DNA of 64,000 nucleotides from Actibacterium sp. XHP0104 (GTDB lineage Bacteria; Pseudomonadota; Alphaproteobacteria; Rhodobacterales; Rhodobacteraceae): assembly GCF_025751515.1 (NCBI RefSeq), contig NZ_JAOWLE010000004.1:124001-188000 (forward strand), given 5' to 3'. The notes beneath the pieces were generated by a model that did no database searches, was not told the DNA's origin, and saw only the letters and a program-made list of their open reading frames with translations. The position numbers and the translations under genes are program-made. Shown piece by piece: positions 53,982-64,000 of this stretch. Numbering within the stretch: position 1 is the stretch's first letter; each line of letters opens with the position of its first letter.

Positions 53982-56489
53982 TCAGTCGAGCTGACGCTCG
54001 ACCTCTTCGCGCTCGAAAATCTCGATGACATCGCTGGGGCGGATATCGTCGTAGTTTTCAAAGGCCATGCCGCATTCCTGGCCCGACTGCACCTCTTTGA
54101 CTTCGTCCTTGAAGCGCTTGAGCGTTTTCAGCGTGCCTTCGTGGATCACGACGTTGTCGCGCAGCAGGCGCACACCGGCGCTGCGGCGGGCGACGCCCTC
54201 GGTCACCAGACAGCCGGCAACCTTGCCGACGCCCGACACCTTGAAGACCTCTTTGATCTCGGCGTAACCGATAAAGTTCTCGCGGATCTCGGCCGACAAC
54301 AGGCCAGACGCAGCGGCCTTGATGTCATCCACCAGGTCATAGATGACCGAGTAATAGCGGATTTCCACGCCCTTCTGGTTGGCAGCATTCCGCGCGGGCG
54401 CATTGGCACGCACGTTGAAGCCCACGATCGGCGCGCCCGACGCTTCGGCCAGGCCGACATCGGTTTCGGTGATGGCACCCACACCGGCATGCAGCACGCG
54501 CACGCGCACCTCTTCGTTGCCGATCTTTTCCATCGCCTGAACGATCGCCTCGGCCGAACCCTGCACGTCGGCCTTGACCAGCACCGGCAGCTCGGAGACG
54601 CTTTCGTCTTCCTTGGCCTTGGCCATCAGCTGATCCAGCGTGGTGGCGGCACCGGCAGCGGCACGTTTGTCCTTGGCCGCCTGGTGGCGGTATTCGGCGA
54701 TCTCGCGGGCCTGCGCCTCGGTCTCGACCACGTTCAGAACATCGCCCGCCTCGGGCGTGCCGTTCAGGCCCAGAACCTCGACCGGAACCGACGGCCCGGC
54801 CTCTTGCACACGGTCACCCTGATCGTTGACCAGCGCACGCACCTTGCCCCACTGCTCGCCGACGACAAAGATGTCGCCCTGGCGCAGCGTGCCGTTCTGA
54901 ACCAGAACGGTGGCAACGGGGCCGCGGCCCACGTCCAGCTGAGCCTCGATCACGGCACCCAGCGCGGCGCGCTTGGGGTTGGCCTTGAGCTCGAGGATCT
55001 CGGCCTGCAGCGCGATCGCTTCCAGCAGTTCGTCCAGGCCCTGGCCAGTATGGGCCGAAACCTCGACATCCTGCACTTCGCCCGACATGGCCTCGACGAC
55101 CACTTCGTGCTGCAACAGCTCGGTCCGCACCTTCATCGGGTCGGCCTGGGGCTTGTCGCATTTGTTGATCGCCACGATCATCGGCACACCGGCCGCCTTG
55201 GCGTGGTTGATGGCCTCGATGGTCTGCGGCATGACGCTGTCATCGGCCGCAACCACCAGAACCACGATATCGGTCACCTGCGCACCACGGGCACGCATCG
55301 AGGTGAACGCCGCGTGGCCGGGCGTATCGAGGAAGCTCAGCACCGCGCCGCTGTCGGTTTTCACCTGGTAAGCGCCGATATGCTGGGTGATGCCGCCGGC
55401 CTCGCCCGCGACAACCTTGGCGTTGCGGATCGCATCCAGCAGCGAGGTCTTGCCGTGGTCGACGTGACCCATGATGGTGATCACCGGCGGACGCGATTCA
55501 AGATCTTCGGGCTTGTCCTCGACCGAGTCGATGACCTGTTCCACATCGGCATCCGACACGCGCACGATGCGGTGGCCGAATTCCTCAATGATCAGCTCGG
55601 CCGTATCGGCGTCGATCGACTGGTTCTGCGTGACCATCATGCCCATTTTCATAAGCTCTTTGACCACGTCAGCCACGCGTTCGGCCATGCGGTTGGCCAG
55701 TTCCGAGACCACGATGGTTTCGGGAACCTGCACATCACGCACGATCTTTTCGCGTTCCTGCGCGCCGCCCATGGCCTTTTGGCGCATGCGCTCTTGCTTG
55801 CGTTTCATCGCGGCCATCGACCGCTGACGGCCACCCTCGCCCGACAGGGCCTGGTTGACGGTCAGCTTGCCCGAGCGGCGGTTATCGTCGCGGGCCTTGT
55901 TGCCACGCGGACGATCATCGGCGCGCTCGCGCTCGACCTTGCGCGGCGCGGCCTTGGCAGCAGCGCCACCACGGCTGGCCTCGGCTTCGGCATCTGCGGG
56001 CGAAGCGGGCGGCTGCTGCGGCTCGGCCGCCTTGGGGGCGGCTGCGGCACGCTTGCGGGCCTCTTCGGCCTCGCGCTTTTCGCGCTCTTCTTCCTCGGCC
56101 TTGCGGCGCGCGGCTTCTTCGATCTCGCGCTGCTCGCGTTCCTTGGCCTCGGCCTCTTCGCGGCGGCGCTGGCGATCTTCCTCGCGGCGCTTTTCATCTT
56201 CGGCGCGCTGACGCGCCTCATCGGCCTCGTTCGCCTTGGCCGCGGCCAGAGCTTTCAGACGGCGCTCCATCTCGGCATCGGAAATGCCTGCGGGGCGCTT
56301 CGAGGGATCCCCCGACTGCGGCGAACCGGCACCGGCCTTTGCCGCGCCCGGCTTGGGCACGACAACGCGCTTGCGCTTGGTCTCGACCACGACATTCTTG
56401 GTCCGTCCATGGCTAAAGCTTTGCTTTACCTGGCCAGACCGCGGACCGCCGCGGATACCGAGAGTTTTTTTGCCGTCACTATCGCTCAT
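53982..56489 (-). CDS. infB: Translation initiation factor IF-2
   Basis: A GTPase that brings fMet-tRNA to the 30S subunit. The 835-residue protein has a charged, helix-rich N-terminal region (Glu/Arg-rich stretch about 80-150, then a basic R/G region), the G domain from about 335 with [29 protein letters not shown] and NKCDKPQAD, and C-terminal domains ending [11 protein letters not shown]. The ATG overlaps the ylxR stop by 4 bases. It is the last gene of the rimP operon. The long opposite-strand frame is an artefact. Confidence 0.98.
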   Translation of the reverse strand: MSDSDGKKTLGIRGGPRSGQVKQSFSHGRTKNVVVETKRKRVVVPKPGAAKAGAGSPQSGDPSKRPAGISDAEMERRLKALAAAKANEADEARQRAEDEKRREEDRQRRREEAEAKEREQREIEEAARRKAEEEEREKREAEEARKRAAAAPKAAEPQQPPASPADAEAEASRGGAAAKAAPRKVERERADDRPRGNKARDDNRRSGKLTVNQALSGEGGRQRSMAAMKRKQERMRQKAMGGAQEREKIVRDVQVPETIVVSELANRMAERVADVVKELMKMGMMVTQNQSIDADTAELIIEEFGHRIVRVSDADVEQVIDSVEDKPEDLESRPPVITIMGHVDHGKTSLLDAIRNAKVVAGEAGGITQHIGAYQVKTDSGAVLSFLDTPGHAAFTSMRARGAQVTDIVVLVVAADDSVMPQTIEAINHAKAAGVPMIVAINKCDKPQADPMKVRTELLQHEVVVEAMSGEVQDVEVSAHTGQGLDELLEAIALQAEILELKANPKRAALGAVIEAQLDVGRGPVATVLVQNGTLRQGDIFVVGEQWGKVRALVNDQGDRVQEAGPSVPVEVLGLNGTPEAGDVLNVVETEAQAREIAEYRHQAAKDKRAAAGAATTLDQLMAKAKEDESVSELPVLVKADVQGSAEAIVQAMEKIGNEEVRVRVLHAGVGAITETDVGLAEASGAPIVGFNVRANAPARNAANQKGVEIRYYSVIYDLVDDIKAAASGLLSAEIRENFIGYAEIKEVFKVSGVGKVAGCLVTEGVARRSAGVRLLRDNVVIHEGTLKTLKRFKDEVKEVQSGQECGMAFENYDDIRPSDVIEIFEREEVERQLD

Positions 56490-57118
56490 GTGGTCTTAAC
56501 ACCCTTCCCGGAGGCCTTGCCCCCGCTCACTTTGCGAACGCCCGCAAGTTTGGCAGCATCCTCTACAACACGTCGTGTGAGTCCGCCAGCCGCAAGCGCG
56601 CCATGTATCACATGTTCCCGTCCGAAAGCCAAACCCAATTCATCGGCAGTCAGACAGCCTATAAAAACAGACGTATCCGAGGGCAGCCGCAGCTTGGACT
56701 TGCCCCTTTCGGACCCGTCACTGGCCTGGATCAGAACGTCGGCGTTCCCCCCCATCAGCCAGTTTTTAACCTTTTCATACCCGGCCACCGCCAGCCCGGC
56801 CTTGCGCGCCAGCGAGATCCCCTCGACCACGCGCTTGGCCAGCCCGGCCTCGACCTGGGCAAACAGATCCTCGGGCACGTTGACCGCCTGTTTGGCGCCG
56901 CGCGCGAACAGCCGCTTTTTGATCGCGGTTTCCAGCGCGGCACGGTCGGCGGCCACCCAGATGCCCCGGCCGGGCAGCTTGCCCAGCAGGTCGGGCACGA
57001 TCACGTCGCCCGGGCCAACCACGAAACGGATCAGCCCGGCCTTGGGCTGCACCTCGCCGGTGGCGATACAACGCCGCTCGGGTTCGTCGTGCTTGTTATG
57101 TTGGCCACCGCGGCTCAT
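56486..57118 (-). CDS. YlxR-family RNA-binding protein fused to an L7Ae-like domain
   Basis: A 210-residue protein in the conserved nusA-ylxR-infB order. The N-terminal YlxR (DUF448) domain (residues about 12-90) has [24 protein letters not shown] and [12 protein letters not shown]. The C-terminal half (about 95-190) resembles ribosomal L7Ae-type folds ([43 protein letters not shown]). YlxR-type proteins are linked to RNase P or ribosome biogenesis; for the fused form the role is inferred. It starts 23 bases after nusA. Confidence 0.88.
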   Translation of the reverse strand: MSRGGQHNKHDEPERRCIATGEVQPKAGLIRFVVGPGDVIVPDLLGKLPGRGIWVAADRAALETAIKKRLFARGAKQAVNVPEDLFAQVEAGLAKRVVEGISLARKAGLAVAGYEKVKNWLMGGNADVLIQASDGSERGKSKLRLPSDTSVFIGCLTADELGLAFGREHVIHGALAAGGLTRRVVEDAAKLAGVRKVSGGKASGKGVKTT

Positions 57119-57141
57119 GTTCGTGCCCTCCGGACCTGAGA

Positions 57142-58761
57142 TCAGGCCTCGGCCTCCTCGGTTTCGTCACCCTCGGCCTCGGCATCGTCCTCGGACACCA
57201 GATCAGCCGGATCGACCCAGCCCAGCGCGATGCGGGCATTCATGACCAGATCCTGGGCCTCTTGCAGCGACACGTCGAATTTTTCCAGGATGCCGTCATC
57301 CTTGGTGCGCTCGCCGTTCACCGTGGTCCAGCCGCCGGCCAGTTCCCAGTCGGCGCAGGTGGCAAAGTCTTCCAGCGTTTTCACGCCGTCTTCGGCCAGA
57401 GCCTCTAGCATCTGGGGGGTCAGGCCTTCGAATTCAACCAGGCTGTCCTCGACACCCAGTTCGCGGGCGCGTTCCATCGCCTTCTGGTTCAGTGCGTCGA
57501 TATGATCGCGGGCGCGGGCCTGCAGCTCTTCGGCGGTGCCTTCGTCGACACCGTCGATCACCAGCAGCTCGTCCAGGTCGACATAGGCGACCTCTTCCAG
57601 GCTGGTAAAGCCTTCGGACACCAGCAGCTGGGCAAAGAATTCGTCCAGGTCCAGGCTGTCCATGAACAGCTGGGTGCGCTCGGCGAATTCGGCCTGGCGG
57701 CGCTCGGATTCTTCGCTTTCAGTCATGATGTCGATATCAAGATGCGTCAGCTGGCTGGCCAGACGCACGTTCTGACCGCGGCGGCCGATGGCCAGCGACA
57801 GCTGCTCGTCGGGCACGACAACCTCGATGCGCTCGGCCTCTTCGTCCAGAACCACCTTGGAAACCTCTGCCGGCTGCAGCGCGTTCACCAGGAAGGTCGG
57901 CTGGTCCTCGTTCCACGGAATGATGTCGATCTTCTCGCCCTGCAGCTCGTTCACGACGGCCTGCACGCGGCTGCCGCGCATACCAACGCAGGCGCCCACG
58001 GGGTCGATCGAGTTGTCATAGCTGATCACGGCGATCTTGGCGCGCGAACCCGGGTCACGGGCGACGGCCTTGATCTCGATGATGCCGTCATAAATCTCGG
58101 GCACTTCCATCTTGAACAGCTCGGCCATGAACTCCGGCGCGGTGCGCGACAGGAAGATCTGCGGGCCGCGGGCCTCGCGGCGCACATCCTTGATGTAGCA
58201 GCGGATGCGGTCATTCGGGCGATAGCTTTCGCGGCCGATCTTTTCGTTGCGGCGCAGGATGCCTTCGCCACGGCCGATATCGACGATGACGTTGCCGTAT
58301 TCCTCGCGCTTGACGACACCGTTGATGATGGTGCCGGCACGATCCTTGAACTCTTCGAACTGGCGGTCGCGCTCTGCTTCGCGAACCTTTTGCAGGATGA
58401 CCTGCTTGGCCGACTGGGCGGCGATCCGGCCCATTTCCACCGGCGGCACCTCGTCGCTGATCTCGTCACCGATCTGGGGATTTTCGAGATACGGCTTGGC
58501 CTGCTCGACGGTCAGCTCTGCCTGATAGTTTTCCAGCTCGTCATCGGCGACAACGGTGCGCACGCGGGTAAAGGTCGCCTTGCCGGTCTTGCGGTCGATC
58601 GACACGCGAATGTCCATCTCGGCGCCGTAGCGCGACTTGGCGGCGCGGGCCAGGGATTCTTCCATCGCCTGAACCACCAGATCGGGGTCGATCATCTTTT
58701 CGCGGGCCACGGCCTCGGCGGTTTGCAACAGCTCAAGCTGGTTTGCAGAGGTAATCGCCAT
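57142..58761 (-). CDS. nusA: Transcription termination/antitermination factor NusA
   Basis: Binds RNA polymerase and modulates pausing, termination and antitermination. The 539-residue protein has the N-terminal polymerase-binding domain, an S1 domain, two KH domains ([50 protein letters not shown]) and acidic C-terminal repeats, ending in the tail [24 protein letters not shown] precedes ATG 58761, which follows the rimP stop by 3 bases. NusA may control its own operon through the leader hairpin upstream of rimP. Confidence 0.98.
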   Translation of the reverse strand: MAITSANQLELLQTAEAVAREKMIDPDLVVQAMEESLARAAKSRYGAEMDIRVSIDRKTGKATFTRVRTVVADDELENYQAELTVEQAKPYLENPQIGDEISDEVPPVEMGRIAAQSAKQVILQKVREAERDRQFEEFKDRAGTIINGVVKREEYGNVIVDIGRGEGILRRNEKIGRESYRPNDRIRCYIKDVRREARGPQIFLSRTAPEFMAELFKMEVPEIYDGIIEIKAVARDPGSRAKIAVISYDNSIDPVGACVGMRGSRVQAVVNELQGEKIDIIPWNEDQPTFLVNALQPAEVSKVVLDEEAERIEVVVPDEQLSLAIGRRGQNVRLASQLTHLDIDIMTESEESERRQAEFAERTQLFMDSLDLDEFFAQLLVSEGFTSLEEVAYVDLDELLVIDGVDEGTAEELQARARDHIDALNQKAMERARELGVEDSLVEFEGLTPQMLEALAEDGVKTLEDFATCADWELAGGWTTVNGERTKDDGILEKFDVSLQEAQDLVMNARIALGWVDPADLVSEDDAEAEGDETEEAEA

Positions 58762-58764
58762 CAC

Positions 58765-59349
58765 TCACTCCTCCTCGGAAGCGTCGGTTGTTTCAATCTC
58801 GTCGAATTGGTCTTCGTCCACGATGCCGGCGGCCTTGCGGGCGCGCAGCATGTCGCGGATCAGATCGTCGGTCAGCACCAGCTTGGCATCCGACAGCCAG
58901 TCGAATTTCAGCCCGATGGTCACATCGTCGCCCTGATCCTCGATGGTGATCAGAACCTCGTCGCCCTCGGTGCCGGCCAGCGCGCCCTTGAAGCGGCGGC
59001 GCCCGTCGATCAGCTCGGAAGTCTCGATCTTGGCCTCATAGCCGCTCCAGGTGTCGAAATCCTTGAGCCGGGTCAGCGGGCGGTCGATACCGGGGCTGGA
59101 CACCTCAAGGGTATAGTTTTCCTCGATCGGGTCCTCGACGTCCAGCACAGCCGATACGGCGGTCGAAATCTCGGCGCAATCGTCAACCTCGATCCCGCCC
59201 TCGGGACGCTCGGCCATGATTTGCAGCGTATGGGTCTTGCCACCCATCAGACGCAGGCGCACCAGCTCATAGCCCATGCCCTCTAGCACGGGCTGGACAA
59301 TCTCGGCGAGGCGCCGGTCAATGGCGGCTTTGGCGATCAGGTCGTTCAT
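58765..59349 (-). CDS. rimP: Ribosome maturation factor RimP
   Basis: Assists 30S subunit maturation. The 194-residue protein starts at ATG 59349 ([18 protein letters not shown]) and has the family segments [24 protein letters not shown] and [25 protein letters not shown]. The frame is open further up through a terminator-like hairpin, so the upstream part is excluded. The ribosome-binding site is weak (GGA 6 bases away) and partly overlaps the T tract of the leader hairpin. Confidence 0.95.
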   Translation of the reverse strand: MNDLIAKAAIDRRLAEIVQPVLEGMGYELVRLRLMGGKTHTLQIMAERPEGGIEVDDCAEISTAVSAVLDVEDPIEENYTLEVSSPGIDRPLTRLKDFDTWSGYEAKIETSELIDGRRRFKGALAGTEGDEVLITIEDQGDDVTIGLKFDWLSDAKLVLTDDLIRDMLRARKAAGIVDEDQFDEIETTDASEEE

Positions 59350-59362
59350 ATGGTCCAAACAC

Positions 59363-59386
59363 AAAAAAACGGGCGCGCGGCCCGTT
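59363..59386 (-). terminator. Attenuator-like intrinsic terminator in the rimP leader
   Basis: On the minus strand, the perfect stem AACGGGC/GCCCGTT with the 5-base loop CGCGC is directly followed by seven T (59369-59363). It lies 13 bases before the rimP ATG and downstream of the putative promoter, so polymerase entering rimP must read through it. A smaller stem CTCC/GGAG (59393-59403) precedes it and might compete. Confidence 0.7.
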
Positions 59387-59440
59387 GAAACTCTCCGGTG
59401 GAGCGTCGGGGTGGAAACCAACGCACCGCTGTTGAAGGGG

Positions 59441-59469
59441 GATATACGCCCGATGCCCCGAGTCTGCAA
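59441..59469 (-). promoter_or_regulatory. Putative promoter of rimP-nusA-ylxR-infB
   Basis: TTGCAG (minus strand 59469-59464), a 17-base spacer and TATATC (59446-59441). The predicted start near 59434 gives an 85-base leader. It overlaps no coding sequence, being just after the pip stop at 59479. Confidence 0.55.
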
Positions 59470-59478
59470 GGGGCAATC

Positions 59479-60468
59479 CTAGAACCCCAGCAACCCCGCC
59501 TGGCGTTGCACCGCACGGGTGGCGCGGATCAGTTCGGCGGTGATGCCCGGCTCGCTTAGCGCGTGGCCGGCCAAGGGCACCAAGCGCAACTCGGCGCGGC
59601 TCCAGCGTTCCGACAGTTTCCACGACGCGGCCGGCGGGCAGACCATGTCATAGCGGCCCTGCACGATGGTCGCCGGTATGTGGCTGATCAGCGGCACGTT
59701 GTTCAGGATCTGCTGGTCATGTTCCAGCCAGCCCTGATGGCGGAAATAGTGGTTTTCCAGCCGGGCAAAGGCGCGGGCATAATCGGCCGGGGCCTCGCCC
59801 ACGGGGCCGTCATGGTCGATCGTGGCCAGCGCGTTTTCCCAGCCGGCCCAGGCGCGGGCAAAGCGGGTTTCCAGCATCCGGTCGCCGGAAAACAGACGCT
59901 TGTGATAGGCGCCGATCATATCGGATTGCTCGTCCAGCGGGATCATGCTGGCGAACCGCGACCAAAGATCGGGCCAGAACTGCCCCGCGCCGCCGCCATA
60001 GAACCAGTCGAGCTCGGCCCGGGTCATCAGGAACACGCCCCGCAGGATCAGATGCGCCACCCGTTCTGGGTGCGCCTGCGCATAAAGCAGCGACAGCGTC
60101 GCGCCCCAGCTGCCGCCGAATACGACCCAGCGGTCGATGCCCAGCGTCTCGCGGATCAACTCGATATCGCGCACCAGGTGCCAGGTGGTGTTGTCGTCGA
60201 CGCTGGCATGCGGGCGCGAACGGCCACAGCCGCGCTGATCGAACAGCACGATGCGATATTCCTTGGGGTCGAAATAGCGCCGCATCGCCGGGCTGCACCC
60301 GCCGCCGGGGCCGCCATGCAGCACCACGACCGGTATGCCGCCGGGGTTGCCGCATTGCTCGACATAAATCTGATGACCGCCGCCAACATCCAGCATCCGC
60401 TTGTCGAAGGGCTCGATCGGCGGATAAAGGAGTTGCGTTGCGCTCTTTTGGCCTGCGGACTTGTCCAT
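59479..60468 (-). CDS. pip: Proline iminopeptidase
   Basis: Releases N-terminal proline from peptides (S33 alpha/beta hydrolase). The 329-residue protein has the oxyanion motif [20 protein letters not shown], the nucleophile [14 protein letters not shown] and the C-terminal catalytic histidine in [16 protein letters not shown] 60468 is chosen because homology starts there ([17 protein letters not shown]); the frame extends 53 codons upstream. It faces ubiG across 67 bases. No clear terminator follows before the rimP promoter. Confidence 0.94.
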   Translation of the reverse strand: MDKSAGQKSATQLLYPPIEPFDKRMLDVGGGHQIYVEQCGNPGGIPVVVLHGGPGGGCSPAMRRYFDPKEYRIVLFDQRGCGRSRPHASVDDNTTWHLVRDIELIRETLGIDRWVVFGGSWGATLSLLYAQAHPERVAHLILRGVFLMTRAELDWFYGGGAGQFWPDLWSRFASMIPLDEQSDMIGAYHKRLFSGDRMLETRFARAWAGWENALATIDHDGPVGEAPADYARAFARLENHYFRHQGWLEHDQQILNNVPLISHIPATIVQGRYDMVCPPAASWKLSERWSRAELRLVPLAGHALSEPGITAELIRATRAVQRQAGLLGF

Positions 60469-60535
60469 AACAAATCTATATAGTGCCTCGAAACGCCCGC
60501 ACAGGGGTGAAACGCGCAAAACCGCGGAGACAGAC

Positions 60536-61288
60536 ATGACCACCACGCAAACCACCGTCGATACCGCCGAGGTCGCCAAATTCGAGGCGATGGCCGCCGA
60601 ATGGTGGGATCCGCATGGCAAGTTCAAACCGCTGCATATGCTGAACCCCTGCCGGCTGGATTACATCACCCGCCAGATCGCCGCCGAGTTTGGCCGCGAC
60701 CTGACCGCGCCCAAACCCTTTGCCGGGCTGCGCCTGCTGGATATCGGCTGTGGCGGCGGGCTGTTGTCCGAACCGATGGCCCGGCTGGGCGCCACGGTAA
60801 TCGGCGCCGATGCCGCCGGGGGCAATATCCCCGTGGCGCGCATTCATGCCGAACAATCGGGGCTGGACATCGACTATCGCCACACCACCGCCGAGGCCCT
60901 GGCCGCCGACGGCGAACGGTTCGACGTGGTGCTGAACATGGAGGTGATCGAGCACGTGGCCGACCCGCTGGCCTTTCTGACCGCCTGCCGCGACCTGTTG
61001 AAACCGGGCGGGCTGCACCTGTGTTCGACCATCAACCGCAACGCCAAAAGCTTCATGATGGCGATTGTGGGGGCCGAATACGTGATGCGCTGGCTGCCCA
61101 AGGGCACCCATGAATGGAACAAGTTCATCACCCCCGACGAATTGTTCGATCTGCTGAAAAGGGCCGGGCTTGATCCGGTCGATCGCAAGGGGTTCGTGTT
61201 CAACCCGGTCAGCTGGCAATGGTCGATTTCCGACCGCGACCTGGCCGTGAACTATGTCACCGCCAGCCTGCGCCGGGCCGAGGCCTAG
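60536..61288 (+). CDS. ubiG: Ubiquinone biosynthesis O-methyltransferase UbiG
   Basis: Performs both O-methylations of ubiquinone biosynthesis. The 250-residue protein has the family start [22 protein letters not shown], motif [20 protein letters not shown], and [22 protein letters not shown] precedes ATG 60536 with 7-base spacing. The 4-base overlap with the convergent MarR gene leaves no terminator space. Confidence 0.96.
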   Translation: MTTTQTTVDTAEVAKFEAMAAEWWDPHGKFKPLHMLNPCRLDYITRQIAAEFGRDLTAPKPFAGLRLLDIGCGGGLLSEPMARLGATVIGADAAGGNIPVARIHAEQSGLDIDYRHTTAEALAADGERFDVVLNMEVIEHVADPLAFLTACRDLLKPGGLHLCSTINRNAKSFMMAIVGAEYVMRWLPKGTHEWNKFITPDELFDLLKRAGLDPVDRKGFVFNPVSWQWSISDRDLAVNYVTASLRRAEA

Positions 61289-61731
61289 CTGTCGCTGGTG
61301 CCCAGTTTCTGACGCAGCGCCCGCAACACCGGCAGCGCGGCGCGCACCTTGTCGGCGCCGATATCGTCGACCACCTCGGAAATCAGCGGCGCGATCGCCT
61401 GAATCGCCACGTTGCGCGCCTGGATGCCGGCCGGGCTGACCGATACCAGCTTGCGCCGCGCATCGTCCCAGTCGGGGCGGATATGCACGTGGCCGGCCCA
61501 TTCCAGCTTGTTCAAGGTGTTGGTCATCGCCCCGCGCGTCACGTGAAAGTTCTGCGCCAGCTGCGCGGGGGTGCGTTCCTCGCCCAGGCGGGCCAGATGA
61601 TTGAGCACCGAGAAATGGCTTAGCTCCATCCCGCGCGGCAGCGCCTTGGTCAGCCGCGACCGTGCCAGCTGATCCGCCATGAACAATTCGCTGAACAGCG
61701 AAACGGCTAGATTTTCAGATTGGTCGTTCAC
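61285..61731 (-). CDS. MarR-family transcriptional regulator
   Basis: A 148-residue winged-helix regulator. HTH region: [23 protein letters not shown]; wing: [14 protein letters not shown]. The N-terminal helix [24 protein letters not shown] suggests a dimer interface. The start is GTG, overlapping the nitrilase stop. It is the last gene of the comF-grxC-nitrilase-marR run. Its target is unknown. Confidence 0.87.
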   Translation of the reverse strand: MNDQSENLAVSLFSELFMADQLARSRLTKALPRGMELSHFSVLNHLARLGEERTPAQLAQNFHVTRGAMTNTLNKLEWAGHVHIRPDWDDARRKLVSVSPAGIQARNVAIQAIAPLISEVVDDIGADKVRAALPVLRALRQKLGTSDS

Positions 61732-62564
61732 AACTGGGGCGCCTTGAAATCGTGATCATGGTTCAAAGAGGGCACGCGGCCCCGCGCTTTGTCTACGTTC
61801 GCGGGGTCGAGGTCAACGAAAACCACGCCCTTCTCGGTGCCCGCATCGGCCAGAACCTCGCCCCAGGGCGAAATTGCCAGGCTATGCCCATAGGATTGGC
61901 GCGGCCTGCCCTGCCGGATCGCATGATCGCCGGTCTGGGCCGGGGCCAGCACGTAACAGCCGGTTTCGATCGCCCGCGCCCGCAACAGCACATGCCAATG
62001 CGCGGCACCCGTCACCGGGTGAAAGGCCGACGGCACCGTCAGTATCCGCGCGCCCGCATGGGCCAGGGCGCGGTAAAGATAGGGAAAACGCAGATCATAA
62101 CAGACGCTCAGCCCCAGCGCGCCAAAGGGCGTATCGGCTACAACGGCCCGATCACCGGGCCGATAGGCATCAGATTCGCGAAACACCTCGCCATCGCCGA
62201 TATCGACATCAAACATGTGAATCTTGTCATAACGCGCGGCAATCGCCCCATCCGGCCCGATCAGGAACGACCGGTTAGCGAACCGCCCGTCGGCGTCATC
62301 GGTCTTTAGCGCCAAAGACCCGATCAACACCCAGATGCCCAGCGCCGCCGCCTGGTCACGCAGTGCATCCAGGGTGGCATCGTCGGATTCGTGCCGCAGC
62401 ACTTCATTCTGAACACTGCGGCTGGTCGAGATACAGTTGGTCGCCTCGGGCGTCAGCACGAAACCGGCACCGCCCTCGGCGGCCCGGCTGATCATCGCCT
62501 GGGTCTCGGCCAGATTGGCGACAGGATCGTCGCCCGATGTCAGCTGTATCAGCCCGGCCCGCAC
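61728..62564 (-). CDS. Carbon-nitrogen hydrolase (Nit2/omega-amidase-like)
   Basis: A 278-residue nitrilase-superfamily amidase with the Glu-Lys-Cys triad: FVLTPEATN (Glu), ARYDKIHMFDVDIGDG (Lys) and GLSVCYDLRFPYL (Cys). Close relatives hydrolyse deaminated glutathione or omega-amides, but the substrate here is only inferred; the adjacent glutaredoxin gene agrees loosely with glutathione metabolism. The start is GTG. It is 3 bases after the grxC stop and overlaps the MarR start. Confidence 0.9.
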   Translation of the reverse strand: MRAGLIQLTSGDDPVANLAETQAMISRAAEGGAGFVLTPEATNCISTSRSVQNEVLRHESDDATLDALRDQAAALGIWVLIGSLALKTDDADGRFANRSFLIGPDGAIAARYDKIHMFDVDIGDGEVFRESDAYRPGDRAVVADTPFGALGLSVCYDLRFPYLYRALAHAGARILTVPSAFHPVTGAAHWHVLLRARAIETGCYVLAPAQTGDHAIRQGRPRQSYGHSLAISPWGEVLADAGTEKGVVFVDLDPANVDKARGRVPSLNHDHDFKAPQL

Positions 62565-62567
62565 CGA

Positions 62568-62825
62568 TCAGGCGGCCAGGATCGGGTCAAGCTTGCCAGC
62601 CCGGTCCAGCGCATACAACTCGTCGCAACCGCCGACATGCTGCCCGTCGATGAAAATCTGCGGCACGGTGCGGCCACCAAGGGCGCGCTGCGTCATCGCG
62701 GCACGCTTGTCGGGGTCGCCGGCCACATCGATCTCGACATAAGACACGCCCTTTTCGGCCAGCAGGATCTTGGCGCGGCGGCAATAGCCGCAGGTGGGGG
62801 TGGTATAAATCTCGATGGTTTTCAT
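62568..62825 (-). CDS. grxC: Glutaredoxin 3
   Basis: A dithiol glutaredoxin that reduces disulfides and mixed disulfides with glutathione. It is 85 residues: IEIYTTPTCGYCRRAKILL with the CGYC active site, then GGRTVPQIFIDGQHVGGCDEL with the cis-proline and glutathione-binding GG. ATG 62825 is preferred; the frame extends upstream into the spacer after comF. It lies 37 bases after comF. Confidence 0.95.
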   Translation of the reverse strand: MKTIEIYTTPTCGYCRRAKILLAEKGVSYVEIDVAGDPDKRAAMTQRALGGRTVPQIFIDGQHVGGCDELYALDRAGKLDPILAA

Positions 62826-62862
62826 CTCGGGTATCCTCTGCTTCGCGCCAAGATATAGGGCG

Positions 62863-63585
62863 TCAAAGCTCTTTCGCAACGCGCGCCAAGACCAGAACCG
62901 ACACATTTTTCGCACCTGCGGCAAAACAGGCGTGGCTGGCGGCCGTCATCGTCGCGCCAGAGGTCATCACATCGTCGATCAACAGCACATGCCGCCCCGC
63001 CAGCCGCCCGATACGACGCGGATTCGCCCGGATCGCCCCGGCCAGATTGGAAAAACGGGCGTCATGGCCCTTGCCGTCCTGGCTCTCGGTGCGGCGCGCG
63101 CGAATCAGCAGGTCGGGGCAATGCTCATAGCCCGTGCCCGCCGCGATCCGCGCCGATAGCAGGGCGGACTGGTTATACCGCCGCCGCAACAGCCGCCAGC
63201 GATGCAGCGGAATCGGCGCGACCAGCATGCCATCCTGAAAAATCGGCGCCCCCGCCCGCAGCATCCACCCCGCCCCCGGCCGCGCCAGATCGGCCCGGTC
63301 GCCATGTTTCAGCGCCAGAACCAGCCGCCGCGCATTGTCCTTATAGACCAGCGCCGCCCGCCCCCGCGCCCACGGGCGATCAAACGTCATGCAATCATCG
63401 CAACGCACAGATGTGTCACTATCCTCGCCCGGCAGGGGCACGCCGCAGCAATCACACACCAGCCCGTTGATGAAATGCGTATCGCGCCAACATGGCCCGC
63501 ACAGGCCGAACGCGCCCTCGACCAGCGCGCCGCAGGAAATGCAGGTCGGCGGATAGATCATCTCAAGCGCGCTTTGCAAATTCAT
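62863..63585 (-). CDS. comF: ComF-family phosphoribosyltransferase-like protein
   Basis: A 240-residue protein with a zinc-finger-like start (CISCGALVEGAFGLCGPCW; CDCCGVPLPG; CDDCMTFDRP) and a phosphoribosyltransferase-type domain ending with the PRPP motif HVLLIDDVMTSGATM. Linked to DNA uptake in transformable bacteria, but also common in others where its role is unclear. It is the first gene of the comF-grxC-nitrilase-marR group and is divergent from the methyltransferase at 63623 with only 37 bases between starts. Confidence 0.92.
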   Translation of the reverse strand: MNLQSALEMIYPPTCISCGALVEGAFGLCGPCWRDTHFINGLVCDCCGVPLPGEDSDTSVRCDDCMTFDRPWARGRAALVYKDNARRLVLALKHGDRADLARPGAGWMLRAGAPIFQDGMLVAPIPLHRWRLLRRRYNQSALLSARIAAGTGYEHCPDLLIRARRTESQDGKGHDARFSNLAGAIRANPRRIGRLAGRHVLLIDDVMTSGATMTAASHACFAAGAKNVSVLVLARVAKEL

Positions 63586-63622
63586 GCGATGCCTTCTACA
63601 TAGCGGTCAAAGGACATTGCCG

Positions 63623-64000
63623 ATGACCCAAAGCCCCACCCTGACCGACCGCGCCGCGCTGGCCCGGTTTCGCGCCCGCGCCCAGCGCCGGGCCGAGCCC
63701 GCCCTGTTCCTGCATCAGGACGCCGCCGACGAGATCAAGGAAAGACTGACAGAGGTTAACAGAACCTTTACGGCCCCCGCCGTCGTGTCGGGTTTTCCGC
63801 AGGTCTGGGCCGATCTCATCCCCGGCGCGGTGCATGTGGCCGATGACGACATCCTGGCGCTGGAACCCGGCGCGCATGACCTGGTCATTCACGCCATGGG
63901 CCTGCACTGGGCGAATGATCCGGTCGGGCAGCTGGTGCAATGTCGCCGCGCGCTGCGGCCCGACGGGCTGTTTCTGGGCGTGCTGTTCGGCGGCCATACC
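63623..64000 (+). CDS. SAM-dependent methyltransferase, C-terminus cut by window edge
   Basis: The first 126 residues of a class I methyltransferase. Recognisable are FLHQDAADEIKERLTEVNRTF near the N-terminus, then LEPGAHDLVIHAMGLHWANDP and the LRPDGLFLGVLFGG strand. This resembles the BioC-like/NDUFAF5-like group found beside comF in Rhodobacterales. AAAGGA precedes ATG 63623. The rest lies beyond base 64000. Confidence 0.8.
   Translation, partial: MTQSPTLTDRAALARFRARAQRRAEPALFLHQDAADEIKERLTEVNRTFTAPAVVSGFPQVWADLIPGAVHVADDDILALEPGAHDLVIHAMGLHWANDPVGQLVQCRRALRPDGLFLGVLFGGHT

Noticed and set aside
54141-57245. 1034-codon open frame opposite infB and ylxR
   Set aside because: Same mirror-frame effect; low-complexity, His-, Gly- and Leu-rich translation.
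1-64000. CRISPR array, toxin-antitoxin pair, prophage or retron
   Set aside because: I scanned for regularly spaced repeats, paired small overlapping genes, phage structural genes and reverse-transcriptase motifs and saw none.

Overview
This window is chromosomal housekeeping DNA from an alphaproteobacterium, almost certainly order Rhodobacterales (Roseobacter-like Rhodobacteraceae). The evidence is the high G+C with strong third-position bias, a petP-petR-like MarR/response-regulator pair, kdsD-lptC-lptA-lptB-rpoN-hpf-ptsN in the usual alphaproteobacterial order, a FzlA-like GST next to queG, an NDUFA9-type oxidoreductase, and a typical Rhodobacterales intergenic element (CGAGGATACTTTTCC followed by AAGAAG). 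I see no insertion sequence, prophage, integrase or CRISPR array. Coding density is very high, and no gap between genes exceeds about 220 bases.

Layout. 1-7.4 kb: truncated amn, an SDR protein, and a tight minus-strand run petP-petR-HDAC-xseB-ispA-dxs that couples regulators to isoprenoid precursor synthesis. 7.5-15.4 kb: ilvE, a DMT exporter, a 64-residue orphan, a divergent HupE/UreJ-DUF4198 pair, a PQQ sugar dehydrogenase, queG, fzlA-like and mtgA. 15.5-23.6 kb: gltB/gltD, uppP and an NDUFA9-family protein. 23.7-29.8 kb: tRNA-Leu(CAG), an RNase D-like exonuclease, and the LPS-export/sigma-54/nitrogen-PTS block. 29.8-39.7 kb: a surface-polysaccharide region with a two-part sulfotransferase, a GT14-DUF5927 protein, two related GT2 proteins, galE, galU, kdsB, cysQ and an ABC-2 permease with no ATPase beside it. 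39.9-47.9 kb: alkB, dnaK-dnaJ behind a heat-shock-type promoter, a methyltransferase, radC, a solute-binding/OmpA fusion and an unknown envelope protein. 48-53.9 kb: secA, a parvulin, argJ with a lysine-rich extension, mutT and a 46-residue protein. 54-64 kb: infB-ylxR-nusA-rimP behind an apparent leader attenuator, pip, ubiG, a MarR-nitrilase-grx-comF group and a truncated methyltransferase.

How the genes fit together. GalU and GalE supply UDP-sugars to the glycosyltransferases. KdsD and KdsB make activated Kdo, and LptABC with UppP serve envelope assembly. CysQ can remove the PAP produced when a PAPS-dependent sulfotransferase acts, so the 29.8-38.7 kb block reads as a pathway for a sulfated or otherwise decorated surface glycan. 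The most interesting non-coding signals are the promoter-hairpin-terminator leader before rimP, a similar hairpin and T tract before secA, a paired 21-bp element between gltD and uppP, an 11-bp repeat between petP and ilvE, and one 12-bp site that carries the ribosome-binding sequences of two divergent genes.

Limits. Family calls come from reading motifs by eye. No database search, structure prediction or folding calculation was run.
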